Of a DNA stretch of 64,000 nucleotides, positions 40,790-51,258 are shown in pieces. Both the position numbers and the translations under genes were made by a program. The notes below the pieces were generated by a model. The model made no database searches. It saw only the letters and a list, made by a program, of their open reading frames with translations, and had not been told where the DNA came from. Numbering within the stretch: the first letter of the stretch is position 1; each line of letters begins with the position of its first letter. Source of the stretch: Nostoc sp. LPT (GTDB taxonomy: Bacteria > Cyanobacteriota > Cyanobacteriia > Cyanobacteriales > Nostocaceae); the NCBI RefSeq assembly GCF_017115165.1, contig NZ_JABXKF010000123.1:1-64000 (forward strand). Reading direction: 5' to 3'.

Positions 40790-41230
40790 TTAGTATTCAC
40801 CACCAATGCTAATGGCAGTATTAAATACATCAGCACCGCTTAAATCAACACCAGCTAAAACAGCGCCATCTACGTCACTATTATATAAACGGGAATTACT
40901 CAAATTCACGTTGGTAAGATTGGCATTATTTAACATCGTATCGCTAACAAATGCTCGTGTGAGATTAGCAGACTTTAAATTAGCTCCAGTTAAATCTGCA
41001 CCTTCTAAGTTAGCACCTTGGAGATTAGCTCCTTTTAAATTTGCATTTCTCAAGTCAACACCGATTAGATGAGCACCTTTAAGGTTAGCTCCTGCTAGAT
41101 TGCATCCCGAACATTCTCTAGTTTCTAACAAGCGGCGGACAAAGGCGGAATTTTCTGCTTTGACGGGAATGGGAGCAGCTAAGGATAGCGTGCTGAGTAA
41201 GGCTGCTGCCGTCAAAAAAATTCGTTTCAT
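40790..41230 (-). CDS. Exported pentapeptide-repeat protein
   Basis: A signal peptide is clear (MKRIFLTAAALLSTLSLAAPIPVKA, residues 1-25). From about residue 40 the protein consists of A(D/N)LxG-type pentapeptides (ANLKGANLQGANLEGADLTGANL), forming a right-handed quadrilateral beta helix of roughly 18-20 repeats. The N-terminal RRLLETRECSGCNLAGANL, with two cysteines, is typical of exported cyanobacterial members, probably lumenal or periplasmic. The length is 146 residues. The function is unknown. Confidence 0.9.
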   Translation of the reverse strand: MKRIFLTAAALLSTLSLAAPIPVKAENSAFVRRLLETRECSGCNLAGANLKGAHLIGVDLRNANLKGANLQGANLEGADLTGANLKSANLTRAFVSDTMLNNANLTNVNLSNSRLYNSDVDGAVLAGVDLSGADVFNTAISIGGEY

Positions 41231-41401
41231 AATTTACCTCGGACACTTCTAGAAGTCATTAAATTCTCAACTTCTACGATACCAGTGTGCCAAAATTACA
41301 GAATTCTGTCCTCATGCCATTGGAGGAATAATAAATTCGATGAGATTAGATATTGTTCCGTAATGTACTCCGATGGGAGTAAATTTCAAACTGAGATTAT
41401 A

Positions 41402-42436
41402 TTAAGCCTTGCCGCTACCTAATAGGTACAAGAGTGCCATCCGAACAGCGACACCGCTGGTAACTTGTGATTGAATTAGACTAAACTCTGGGTCATCCAT
41501 CAATTCAGAACTAATTTCAACACCACGGTTGACTGGGCCTGGATGCAAAACTTTGACGCTAGGTTTACAAAGTTGCAGTTTTGTGCATGTAATGCCAAAT
41601 AGCTGATGATATTCTCGCAAACTTGGCAGCAAATGAGCCGTCATCCGTTCCTTTTGCAGGCGCAAAGTCATGACAAAATCGGCATTCTGCAAAGCTGGTT
41701 CTAGCTGCCAATGAAGAAATAGTTGGGGATTGGGGGAATTACTCCTGACTTCTGACTCCTGACTCCTAACTCCTGACTCTTCAGAGATAAACTCAGTAAA
41801 GAATTTAGGTAAAAGGGTTGGTGGTGCTGCCAGATGCACTTCGGCACCACTGGCAATTAAACTCCAAATATTTGATCGCGCCACGCGAGAATGGAGAATA
41901 TCCCCAACAATGGCAATCTTTTTCCCTTTTAAAAGTTCCAGTCGGGGATGATCTGGGTCAATTAGAGTAGTTATGGTAAATAGATCTAGCAGTGCTTGAG
42001 AAGGATGCTCATGTTGACCATCACCAGCATTGAGGACGCTAACTCGTACACCTAGACGATCCATTTCAGCTGCGATCGCATTCGGTACTCCTGCCTCTCG
42101 ATGGCGGACTACCATAATATCAGTTCCCATAGCCAAATAGGTTTTCGCCGTGTCGAGAATTGTTTCTCCCTTAGTCATAGAAGATGTGGCGGCGGCGAAG
42201 TTCAGCGTATCCGCACTTAAGCGTTTGGCTGCAAGTTCAAAACTGCTGCGAGTGCGGGTAGACGATTCAAAAAATAAATTCGCCACTACTTGTCCCTGCA
42301 AGGTTGGTACTTTCTTTGTCCGCCGTGATAGCACCTCTTGAAAAGAGGCAGCAGTTTGCAAAACTGTATCGTATTCAGTAGTAGTGAAGTCAGCTAGGGA
42401 AAGAATGTGATGACGATTCCAGGTAGTAGTAGGCAT
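41402..42436 (-). CDS. pyrB: Aspartate carbamoyltransferase catalytic subunit
   Basis: This enzyme condenses carbamoyl phosphate and L-aspartate in the second step of pyrimidine synthesis. The carbamoyl-phosphate loop [13 protein letters not shown] (about residues 55-67), [43 protein letters not shown]-type segments, and the aspartate-binding [10 protein letters not shown] are all present, as is [10 protein letters not shown] near the end. The length of 344 residues exceeds the usual 305-335. The surplus is at about residues 218-238 ([20 protein letters not shown]), encoded by six heptanucleotide repeats at 41741-41782. The ATG at 42436 fits the conserved N-terminus. Confidence 0.93.
   Translation of the reverse strand: [344 protein letters not shown]
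41741..41782. repeat. Heptanucleotide array ACTCCTG inside pyrB
   Basis: Six consecutive heptamers (ACTCCTG and one-base variants) start at 41741. They are read on the minus strand as residues about 219-232 of PyrB ([12 protein letters not shown] region). The array stays in frame because six heptamers equal 42 bp. Confidence 0.92.
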
Positions 42437-42515
42437 AGAATTTTGGAAGTGGGGACAAGGGGGACAAGGAGGACAAGGGTAATAACCAATGCCCCATGCC
42501 CAATGCCCAATCCCT
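42437..42515. repeat. Short repeats between mgtE and pyrB
   Basis: GGGACAAGGGGGACAAGGAG followed by CAATGCC/CATGCCC heptamers. No gene; this is the spacer upstream of pyrB and downstream of mgtE. Confidence 0.75.
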
Positions 42516-43868
42516 TCACGTTGGTAAATGGAAAACGTTTAAAGCTAGAGAAATTAGGCTGAGGAACGTTAAAAACCCAATTGTATCTAGCATTGTAGTC
42601 ACTAACGGGCCACTAACCAAAGCAGGGTCAAGCTTCAGCCGTGTCAAACCCATTGGCAGTAAAGTACCGAGTGTGACAGCCACAATTGTATTAGTTGCCA
42701 TTACCATTCCGGCAATTAAAGCCACCCATCGTTCTTGAGGTCGCGCCCAAATTAAAGAAAGCAGTATCATCGTTGTAGCTAAAGCTAGGGCTGTACCTAA
42801 GCCAGCTAAAAGTTCCTTGCGGAGAATCTTTAAGGTATCTTTGGGTGTTACCTCTCCCACTCCCAAGCCGCGGATTGTTACCGTTAATGATTGAATACCG
42901 ACAGTACCACCAGTGTTAGAAAAAATTGGCATGATTACTGCTAGAACTGGTACTGCGGCAATTACAGATTGAAAAGGCGCGATCGCACTGGCTGCACCAA
43001 TATATAGTGCCATGATACCCAACAGCCAAGGTAAGCGGTTGCGGATGGTTAACAAAGGAGAGGATAAAGCTGCTTCATCACCACTCACACCCGCCAGTTT
43101 TTGGATATCTTCTGTAGCTTCTTCTTCCAAAATATCCATGACATCATCAATGGTGACAATGCCCACCAATCGGTCTTCTCGATCGACGACGGGGATCGCG
43201 ATTAAGTCGTAACGCTGCATAATTCGCGCCACTTCTTCTTGGGGAGTTTCAGTTCTAACTTTGATGACGCGATCGCTAGCAATATCTTTAATGAAAACAT
43301 CGGGAAAGGTAAACAGCAATTGACGTAGTGAAACTACTCTCACTAGCGTCCGGTTGTCATCTGTAACGTATGCATAGTAAATCGATTCCTTGTCTTCGTC
43401 CTGACGGCGGATTTTGCTCAAAGCTTCGCCCACAGTCAATCCTTGTCGCAACCGAACATATTCGGTTGTCATCACCCGCCCAGCAGTGCCTTCTGCATAG
43501 CCGAGAATCGTTGCTGTTGCTTGCCTTTGTTCTGGACTCAGTTCTTGCAATAGCCGTTTGATTACCCCAGCAGGTAGTTCATCAAATAATTCTGCCCGTT
43601 CGTCAGGACTCATCTCTTCTACAAGTTGCACTACCTGGACATCATGTAGGGAATTAATTAGTTCTTCCTGCACCTCTGTCGGCAGATATTCAAATACATT
43701 AATTGCCTGACCTTTGTTGAGTAAACGGAATGCGATCGCGCGTTGTTGTTCAGGCAATTGTGTAATGTATTCTCCCACATCCACAGGTTGCAAGCGATTT
43801 AAATCCCATTTCAACTGGTTTAAATCGGTAGTATCAGTCAACAAATCACGAATATCTTCTGTGAGCAT
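42516..43868 (-). CDS. mgtE: MgtE family magnesium transporter
   Basis: The 450-residue product has the full MgtE plan. A cytosolic N domain (VGEYITQLPEQQRAIAFRLLNKGQAINVFEYLP, EMSPDERAELFDELPAGVIKRLL) comes first. Two CBS domains follow (AGRVMTTEYVRL, and IAIPVVDREDRLVGIVTIDDVMDIL, about residues 130-265). The C-terminal five-helix channel includes PIFSNTGGTVGIQSLTVTIRGL and VAVTLGTLLPMGLTRLKLDPALVSGP. The N and CBS domains sense Mg2+ and close the pore. The ATG is preceded by an AGGAGA ribosome site and, just upstream, a strong hairpin (43883-43907). Confidence 0.94.
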   Translation of the reverse strand: MLTEDIRDLLTDTTDLNQLKWDLNRLQPVDVGEYITQLPEQQRAIAFRLLNKGQAINVFEYLPTEVQEELINSLHDVQVVQLVEEMSPDERAELFDELPAGVIKRLLQELSPEQRQATATILGYAEGTAGRVMTTEYVRLRQGLTVGEALSKIRRQDEDKESIYYAYVTDDNRTLVRVVSLRQLLFTFPDVFIKDIASDRVIKVRTETPQEEVARIMQRYDLIAIPVVDREDRLVGIVTIDDVMDILEEEATEDIQKLAGVSGDEAALSSPLLTIRNRLPWLLGIMALYIGAASAIAPFQSVIAAVPVLAVIMPIFSNTGGTVGIQSLTVTIRGLGVGEVTPKDTLKILRKELLAGLGTALALATTMILLSLIWARPQERWVALIAGMVMATNTIVAVTLGTLLPMGLTRLKLDPALVSGPLVTTMLDTIGFLTFLSLISLALNVFHLPT

Positions 43869-43882
43869 GATATATATCTCCT

Positions 43883-43907
43883 AAGTCTCCCCCGCGCTGG
43901 GAGACTT
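43883..43907 (-). promoter_or_regulatory. Leader hairpin next to the mgtE ribosome site
   Basis: On the minus strand AAGTCTCCC and GGGAGACTT pair in a perfect 9-bp stem with a 7-nt loop, and the stem ends at the AGGAGA ribosome site of mgtE. It could modulate translation initiation. It does not match the M-box pattern I know. Confidence 0.45.
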
Positions 43908-44300
43908 CCTCACCACAGCTCAGAGGAGGTTGATACTGCCATCTTGTGGACTATGGTCCATAAAATTTCAACAATTCAATATCGATATCTAGATCAAAGC
44001 ATTGCTAGTCATCATCGTAACCCGGAATAGTACTCTCCGGTAGATACTGAGAAATTTTAAATTTTTAGTAGCTTTATGTACATTTTTTCGCTTAGTACCT
44101 GGATTTTTTGGGGAATTATTCTGCGCTCGTAGTAAGTTTTGCTACTTATATAATCTGTGATAACTGGCGATCGCGAATAAATAACCATACGGATGGCTAA
44201 AAAAAGGAGAGTTGTCTCCAAACCAGGGATTAGGATTCTGCGTATTAACAAATGCTTGAGGTTCAGTAATCTAAATTGAGATACTCTTACTTGAGCGTCG
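43908..44300. other. Gap upstream of mgtE
   Basis: AT-rich region. A 64-codon minus-strand frame (44057-44251) has no ribosome site or recognisable features, and I do not treat it as a gene. CATAGTCCACAAGATGG near 43960 (minus strand) may belong to the mgtE leader. Confidence 0.5.
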
Positions 44301-45422
44301 TTAACTAATTACTAAATCATAAATAGCTTCTAGCTTGGCAGTTTGCTTGCGAATATCAAAATTTTCGCAAATAAACTCTCGTCCTTTTTTACCCATACTT
44401 TTAGCTAAAGCCCTGTCAGACAAAAGAATATCTAATTTTTCTGCGAGAGCTTGATCGTCTTTTTCATCAACTAAAAAGCCAGTTTCTCCATCTAAAATAG
44501 CATCAGGGATAGCGCTATGCCAGGTAGAAGCTATTGGTAAACCAGAAGCAGCGGCTTCCAATATTGAAAGCGGTAAACCTTCGCTATCACCGTTCTTTGC
44601 TGTTTGACTGGGTAGAGAAAATATTTCTGCACCTCGCATCATTTTTTGAATCACTTCATAAGGTTTTGCTCCCATAAAATTTACTCTATTACTAATACCA
44701 AGCTCATCTGCTAGAGTTTTGAATTTTTCAGTCATTGTGCCATTTCCAATTTGGATAACTGACACATCTGGATGCTTACTGGCAATCTGAGAAAAGGCTT
44801 TTAATAGGGTATCAATTCCTTTTTTTTCAGTATGTCTGCCTACACATAAAATATATCTTTCATCTTTTGATTCACTGGCTGGGGCAAACTTCTCTAAATC
44901 TATACCACTATTTAGTTTAATAATTTTATCTTCAGGATAACCATATTTAATCATCTTTTTATACAAGAAACTAGAAAAAGCAATAAATTTAGATGCTTTT
45001 TGTTTTAATTCTTCTTCATGCAAAAGAAATTGATAAAATGCTGGATTACCTGACAGCCACATAGATAAACGTGAAACTGTAATATCAAAACCGTAAAATG
45101 TAACGATGAAAGGAATATTTAATTTTTCTGCCAATCGCATTGCGTAAATACCATCTGGGCCAAAATGTCCGTGAATTAATTTTATATTTTTTAGTTCAGC
45201 CTCTTTTCCAAACATATTTGGTGAGGCAGTAATTATATGAAATAATTGCTTAATTTTCCATTGATCATTATTACTAACAGCAATATTGTCAAAAGGAATT
45301 TCTTCTAAGAGTTTACAAGTAATAAATAACGGTTTGTATGTTTGTAAATTATGGGCTTGCTCTCCAATAAAAGTTTCTGATACTCTCGGATAAGCTCGAC
45401 GATACATCCCAACTGTTTTCAT
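44301..45422 (-). CDS. Family 4 glycosyltransferase
   Basis: The 373-residue product is a GT-B enzyme. Its N-terminal domain contains RAYPRVSETFIGEQ and LIHGHFGPDGIYAMRLAEKLNIPFIVTFYGFDIT. The C-terminal domain begins at ERYILCVGRHTEKKGIDTLLKAFSQIA (about residue 188). The donor-binding E-x7-E motif is in SEGLPLSILEAAASGLPIAST (about residues 286-306). It likely adds a sugar to an exopolysaccharide or glycolipid. It stands alone between mgtE and a long AT-rich gap. Its AT content is higher than pyrB or mgtE. Confidence 0.9.
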   Translation of the reverse strand: MKTVGMYRRAYPRVSETFIGEQAHNLQTYKPLFITCKLLEEIPFDNIAVSNNDQWKIKQLFHIITASPNMFGKEAELKNIKLIHGHFGPDGIYAMRLAEKLNIPFIVTFYGFDITVSRLSMWLSGNPAFYQFLLHEEELKQKASKFIAFSSFLYKKMIKYGYPEDKIIKLNSGIDLEKFAPASESKDERYILCVGRHTEKKGIDTLLKAFSQIASKHPDVSVIQIGNGTMTEKFKTLADELGISNRVNFMGAKPYEVIQKMMRGAEIFSLPSQTAKNGDSEGLPLSILEAAASGLPIASTWHSAIPDAILDGETGFLVDEKDDQALAEKLDILLSDRALAKSMGKKGREFICENFDIRKQTAKLEAIYDLVIS

Positions 45423-46471
45423 TGTGTTACTCCTATTTAAGATTAATATTTATCTTTCCAAAAAATGAACGAGATATTGGGTAAAAAACTTTTAAGTTCG
45501 TGATACATTTTCGCCCTTGGTTCTATCTGCCTGCTACTATTTTGTATAAAATCATAAATACCTGATTGATTCAGAACAGCAATAACAATACCAATTTTTA
45601 GTTTTTTCAAGCCAAAAATAGTCTAAATCAAGGCTTTAATTCTTTAATTATTTATATTAGTAAGTGAAATAATAATTTCTCCTGAAACTATTATTTAGTA
45701 AATATCTTAGGGTGTAATAAAGCAAACTAGGATATTTCTTATGTAAACAAACTGATTAATTTTTTATGACTTACGCATTAACAGATAAGCCAAAATAGCA
45801 ACTATGCTTTTCAAGGCTTCTAGCTAGATTCTTGCTAGCCCTAACAAAATATGGTTTGTAAAAGGCTGAACCAAGGTATTTATGTGGATGCACAAGAATC
45901 CATAAGCCCTATTTTTTATCAAACTTGATTGGTTGAGGATAGCCTCCTTTTGTTTACTGTAATTATTTGCTGAATGTTTAACACAAACACATCAATTTTA
46001 AAACATATCTACATTAAAATTATATTTATTTAATAAATATTTTTATAAAATGATTTATTTTATACCAGCATAAGCATAACCTCGGAGTAGTGATTTAGTT
46101 TAGACTAGCATAAGCTCATCCTTCGGAGTTAGGCACTCTTGATTTTTTGACATCATTCCACCATTGATATTATTTAGTTATAATTCCCGAATCTATGCAC
46201 AAAGCCCAAAAAGCCCTCACCTCTTCGATCCTAATGATAAGTTTTTAACCGGACACAATATGATTTAGTACACCGAATCAATAGTGGATTCCCAAGACCA
46301 CTCTTGAGAGTTCCTCTTTCTAAGACTCGACTTACTTGGAGGGATTTTCCCACCCACGCAGAGATCGATATTTCCAGAGGCGATTAATGTTTTCGTATAT
46401 CATACGGTACGGAATGCTATCTCAATCTCCCATTCCCCATAGCCCAAGTGCAAGAAACCCACTCCTTTAAG
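45423..46471. other. AT-rich gap of about 1 kb
   Basis: No supported gene. It contains a truncated MITE copy (46174-46256), two copies of a CATAAGC...CGGAGT motif (about 46070 and 46105), and otherwise low-complexity AT-rich DNA. It forms the left border of the helicase island. Confidence 0.6.
46174..46256. mobile_element. Truncated copy of the GGACAT MITE family
   Basis: In inverted orientation it matches the interior and one end of 10077-10172 (CCTAATGATAAGTTTTTAAC then CGGACA). The other terminal inverted repeat is missing. Confidence 0.75.
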
Positions 46472-46550
46472 GGGTTGAATTCTGCAAGTAGTTATGAATC
46501 AAATCATGAAAACATCTACCAAATTGCTAGCTAGCCCGGAGTATTACTAC
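46472..46550 (+). pseudogene. Decayed duplicate of the 5' end of the GH15-like gene
   Basis: This 79-bp segment aligns without gaps to 54746-54824 at about 66 of 79 positions by my count. It includes the ATG and codons for MKTSTKLL...YYY. After that the similarity ends and the frame becomes unrelated within a few codons. The helicase operon fills the interval between this copy and the intact gene. Confidence 0.85.
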
Positions 46551-46583
46551 ATCTATATAAGTAGTATTTGGTATCAAGCAACT

Positions 46584-48067
46584 TCATGCGTAGTCACCTG
46601 GACGACGAAGAATCAGAAATGGGTTAGCAGATTTCACCTCATAGTCGTGGTAATGTGTTTGAGCTTTGGCGCTCGCTTCTGATGCAATCCACTCAGGATG
46701 GTTATCTTGCCACAGAGGATGGCGTAAAATCAACATTGTCTGACGTTTTTGATTTTGGTGTACGTAGCCAGTGAGAGTTCCGAACTGAGTGGGTAAGCCG
46801 TAACCAAGGCGTTGAAGGGTAGCGGTAATTGGTGCATTCATCCCTTGATATAGTTCACTCCAAGGATTTGGAATACTGCCGTTGGGGGAATTGAGATCAA
46901 TTACAGATGAGGCTGATAACACTAATTGGGCCATATCTAAAGCTAGTCGCCAGTCTAATAACCCGTGATAAGCAAGGTTTTGATAATCTCGCAAACATAA
47001 GTTGCATGATGTATCACAGGCGTTTCCATGTGGCTGATTTATCCACTTGCTGGCAATGCTATTAAGAATATTGGGATTCGCCAAATCCATCAATTTTTTA
47101 AATTCTTTTGGCTTTTCCAGAAACCGGCAATATCCTGCCCCATTTTCTAGATGATCGCATAAAAAAGCCTGCCCGATCACAGTTCCATTTTGCTCTAGCG
47201 ATCGGAACCCAGCTTGCAACTCCATTGCATCCACATCTAATTGGGTGGCGGCCGCTACCCGCAACCAAAATGCAAAGGAATACCAAGCCGCACGTCCGAT
47301 CACTGTGGTTGGATCTGCAAAAACACCAGTAGGCCATTCCTCAATATTTACCAACAAAATATCCGTCTTCCGGCGAGATAACAACGCCACCCGATAGGCA
47401 GAACCGGATGTAGTTACTGGGCTATTCTTATCTGAAGAAACAGCATAAGCTCCCGGTTTGGGCTTACCATAAATAAAGGCATTTTGAAAATCAAATCCGC
47501 CATTGCCGCCGTTGTCATTCACAGAAATTATGTGGTCATTGAATGCAGAAACGGAAGCGTTAAGGATACGCTGGATATTACCTACCTCAGCATTCACACT
47601 TAAAGATGGTCTGGTTGCGTTTGGTTGCCACTCAAATTGTCCATCAAAGTCTTCTGGTTGCAAGTTAGTAAAAAATCCCTTGAGTTCTCTAGCATCTAGA
47701 CAACGTAAAGCATCCACCCCGCAGACTGGACAGGTATCTTTTGGCGGTTCCTGACCTCCTGGATGTGGTTTTTTTAACAATTTGTATGGGTAGATAACCG
47801 CTTGACAGTTAGCACAAAGTCCTAAAGATTTATTCTCTTGAGTGAAGGCTGGTACAAGTCCTGGTTTAGAATCTATATTCTTACCTTGGGGATATAATTC
47901 GACTACACCACAGGCTGTATGCACAGCTTTATCTTTCACCGTTTGGGAACGAGGGGCAAATTGGCTGAGGGCAATATCTAGATTGCGATCGACTACTCCC
48001 TCTGTTGGCGGCCATTGGTTGGTGCGTGTGGGAAAGCGGGTATAAAGCGATCGCACCCGCGTCGGAA
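46584..48067 (-). pseudogene. C-terminal part of a broken DEAD/DEAH helicase (DUF1998 region)
   Basis: The product begins in mid-protein at TRVRSLYTRFPTRTNQWPPTEGVVDRNLDIALSQFAP, which in large helicases lies inside the DUF1998-type C-terminal region. Zinc-binding clusters follow: LCANCQAVIYP with CPVCG, and the signature ACDTSCNLCLRDYQN just before HGLLDWRLALDMAQL. The only possible start is an internal GTG at 48056, with no ribosome site of its own visible. The frame differs from that of the upstream part, with which it overlaps by 64 bp. I read both as one gene interrupted by a deletion plus frameshift at about 48063-48069. Confidence 0.72.
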
Positions 48068-51000
48068 GTACTTTTGGGCATAGCCTGGTAAGTTGTGATC
48101 TGTTCCAGGGTAAAAAAACTTAGAATACTGATGTCGGCGACGGATGCCTAATTGTCTGATTACTGCATCAGTAGCTTGAATTATTTTAGATGGTGTATTT
48201 TCTAGCGGTTGATAACTGACCCACCCTTGCCCGAAACCCTCCATTGTGCGTACCATGTGATCAAACAATGGATTCATCAGTTCAGCAGTGAGCATATCTT
48301 CCAGTCGGGTAGCATGGTCAGTCTGATTTTGTGTCGCTGGAAAAATTCTCGTCACCAAATTAGCATTCCAGTTGTAGCATTCAAACCAAGAATACCGTTG
48401 CTGACCCTGATTTTGTCCAACCCAGTAATTCAAGGCGCGAAAACTCGATCCGCCGGGACAAATACCACACTCTAATAAAGCATCTCTAACTTTTTGTCGT
48501 AATTCCAACAAAGGAATGCGTTCAGGGTAGCGTTTGAGTAAACCTAGCCATGCACTACTCGCCTGTTGATTATTGGCGGGTAAATCCATCAGCCAAAAAA
48601 GCGCCTCTGTAACTAAGGTAGGATTAGCATTAGCAAAGCGATCGCGCCGAGTCATATCATCTGCTGCTTGGGCTACAGCACTATAAAGATTAGCGTTTAA
48701 AGTCTGCAATTTTACTAGACTGGCTGGGCTATTAGCACTAGTAATTCGTAAAAAGGCGATCAGGTCATCCCAATATTGATAAAAAGACTGGATCAGTAAT
48801 AGGCGCACCATATCGCGGTAATGGTCAAGTTCCATTCCCGCAGCCAGTTTAGCTGCATCTTGGCGACTATCAGAAAATATTACCAACTTCCGAGAACTAC
48901 CTAATCCCTGTTGAGACGGTGCTGGCATTTCTCGTAACAGTCCACTAGCAATAACTTGACAAGCCTTTTGAAAGCCGGTGCGGTGGATACGTAAAGGAGT
49001 CGGGAATTTGTCTCGTCTACCGTAGTCAGCATCACATCGGGGACACTTTGTTGGTAGTGCTGGTTGATCTAAATCATCTCCCTTTATCTGATACAGCCAC
49101 CCTGGAATCTCATCAGTTTTCGGCGATGTGGCATTCTGGATAAGTACGCCTGTTTGTTTGTCTAACTTTGCTTTCACCCACTGACGTTTTATTTTATCAA
49201 CAGTCCATTCTAGAACTTGAGGTTGTGTAGTCCAGGCTGGTGTTTCTCCCGGTAATGGCCAAAATACCCGATAGTTGCTGTAACGTTGATTCATGACAAC
49301 TAAATCGGGTATACCTTCTAAGTTCGGCTGATCTGGCGTCAGGATATCTACTGTCAGGTTACTTAGCTTGCGAGTACTTTTGTATCCTCCCAAAAAGACA
49401 TCGCCACAGACTTCGCAGACAATTAAATCGAGAACGCGGGAACCACAACCGCAGCTGAGGCGATGGTTAGCATGGATAGCGCCAATGGTTGGTTGATCGC
49501 TTTGTCGCTGAACTTGATCGACTTGGATACAACTGGGGTTACAGCAAGCCCATAGGCTTTGCAAGTTGTGGAAAAATAAATGTCCGCGCACAGGTTGGGG
49601 CGATCGCCCATTACTCAATTTGGACATCCCCAATGCTAATAGTAGTCCCCGCATCGAGTCGGATACCAAACTACTATTCGCAGCGTTGGGGAAAAGTTCG
49701 TTATCTAAATCTGTTTGGTGTTTTTGTTTATTGGGATCTTTGACTTTCGCCGCCCGAACCGACGGCTGATTAGTTTGGCGAACAACGCGATCGACTTCCT
49801 GACAAGCATCGCGTAAAGCTTCACCAGCACCAACAATCGCTAAAGCTTCACCGAGTTGCTTTTCTTCACTGATTCCAGATTCGGAGTATCCTAACTTGCT
49901 AGCTAAGGTAGACATAGCCAGACTATTTGCCGTTGGATCTGGCTGTGTCATCGACTGTAATGGATCGGGCTGCACTGACTGGGCAAACTCTGCAAAGGCA
50001 CTTTGATATTTAACTAGAGATTTTCTGGCGTTGGCTTTTGGCTGTTGTTGTTGTCCAGTAATGAAAGCAAACCGTTTGTCATCACGTCCAAAAAATTCGC
50101 GCAGGAATTTTCTTCCTTCTCGGTTATCATCCAAACTGGCTGTAGTTGTGACTATCCGCAGCTTGGGCGAATCTGGTGTTAAACCCAACCGCGAAAAAAG
50201 CAAGCGTAAAATATAGGCAACTTCCGTTCCCGGAGTGCCACGATAGGCGTGTAATTCGTCAATAATTAAGAAAAATTGCCGTTCTGGATGATTTGGTTCT
50301 GCCAGCCAGTCACGAGTTATATCAAAAATATCGTTTTCAATGCTCCGCATCATCATAATGTTGAGCATGGAGTAGTTAGTAATTAGAATATCTGGTGGAG
50401 TATCTTGCATATCCCAACGTGACCACATTTCGCCACCATCAAGTCGGGGAAAGTAGTAAGGTAAATCGGGATTTAAAGATAAATTCCCTTGAAGTAAATT
50501 TTGTTGCTGCTTGGCATACTCATCTAATTTGTTTCGCAGTCGTTTGATTTTATCAGGTGTTGGTTCACCCGGAATCGGGGTTTCTCCAGTGTAACGCCCA
50601 AAGGTGATGCGGTTTGTGCCGCGTTCTCTATCTAGCCAATCGTGGATTTCTGGCGCTGACAGGGCTTTTCTGAGTCGTCGCAATTGGTCTTCTACTAAGG
50701 CGTTGAGGGGATATAGTATCAAACCTCGCATCGCTTTGGGGCGGGTAACGTGTTTCCACTGAGAAACGCGATCGCCCTGAATATCCCACCAGCAATGATT
50801 ACTTGGTGGAGGCGGACTTGCCTCCCAAGTGCTGGATTCCCATGCTAAATGGGCGAGTAGTGGCAATAAAAAGCACTCAGTTTTCCCGGAACCTGTACCA
50901 GTGGTAACAACTAAATCTTTTTGGTTGATTAAAACTGACTCTAAACTTTCCCATTGGTGTTGATAAAGTTCGATTCCCTCTTCAAACAGCATTTTTCCCA

Positions 51001-51238
51001 GTTGTGCCAAATCATGGTATTTTCCAGGCAGTTGTTTGGCAGCAGTTTGCAAGTCTCTCCCAGATGAGGGATAAATGGGAACTGGTTCAATTAAAGGTGG
51101 TTGGCTTAAAATACCTAGTTCTTGTAAAAGGCGATCGCGTTCTGCGGCTAAAGAGCGATAACGTAAAGGAAAAGCACTTTTAATATACAGCTGATAGATA
51201 TGGTTAAGTCGTTGATACGCTCCAACTACGTCATGCAC
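47993..51238 (-). pseudogene. N-terminal part of a giant DEAD/DEAH helicase, interrupted
   Basis: The GTG-initiated 1081-residue product has a P-loop TTGTGSGKTE (residues 112-121), motif Ia-like LYPLNALVEDQ, DELH at 327-330 and motif III-like TTTAS, that is, an intact first RecA domain. Zinc-finger clusters follow (CCNPSC, CGCGSR, CEVCGD, CPRCDADYG). The second RecA domain starts at KLVIFSDSRQDAA, but the later motifs V and VI (arginine finger) are not found. After LPGYAQKYF the frame becomes unrelated (RRGCDRFIP...) and stops. Size and order recall helicases of Druantia (DruE) and DISARM (DrmA/DrmB) systems. It lies 20 bp after a gene of unknown function in the same operon. Confidence 0.75.
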
Positions 51239-51258
51239 AAATTAAAGCCTCTTCGTAT

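Noticed and set aside
43870..43990. M-box Mg2+ riboswitch upstream of mgtE
   Set aside because: The conserved M-box core was not found; only simple hairpins are visible.
44057..44251. 64-codon minus-strand frame
   Set aside because: No ribosome site, no recognisable segment, AT-rich intergenic DNA.
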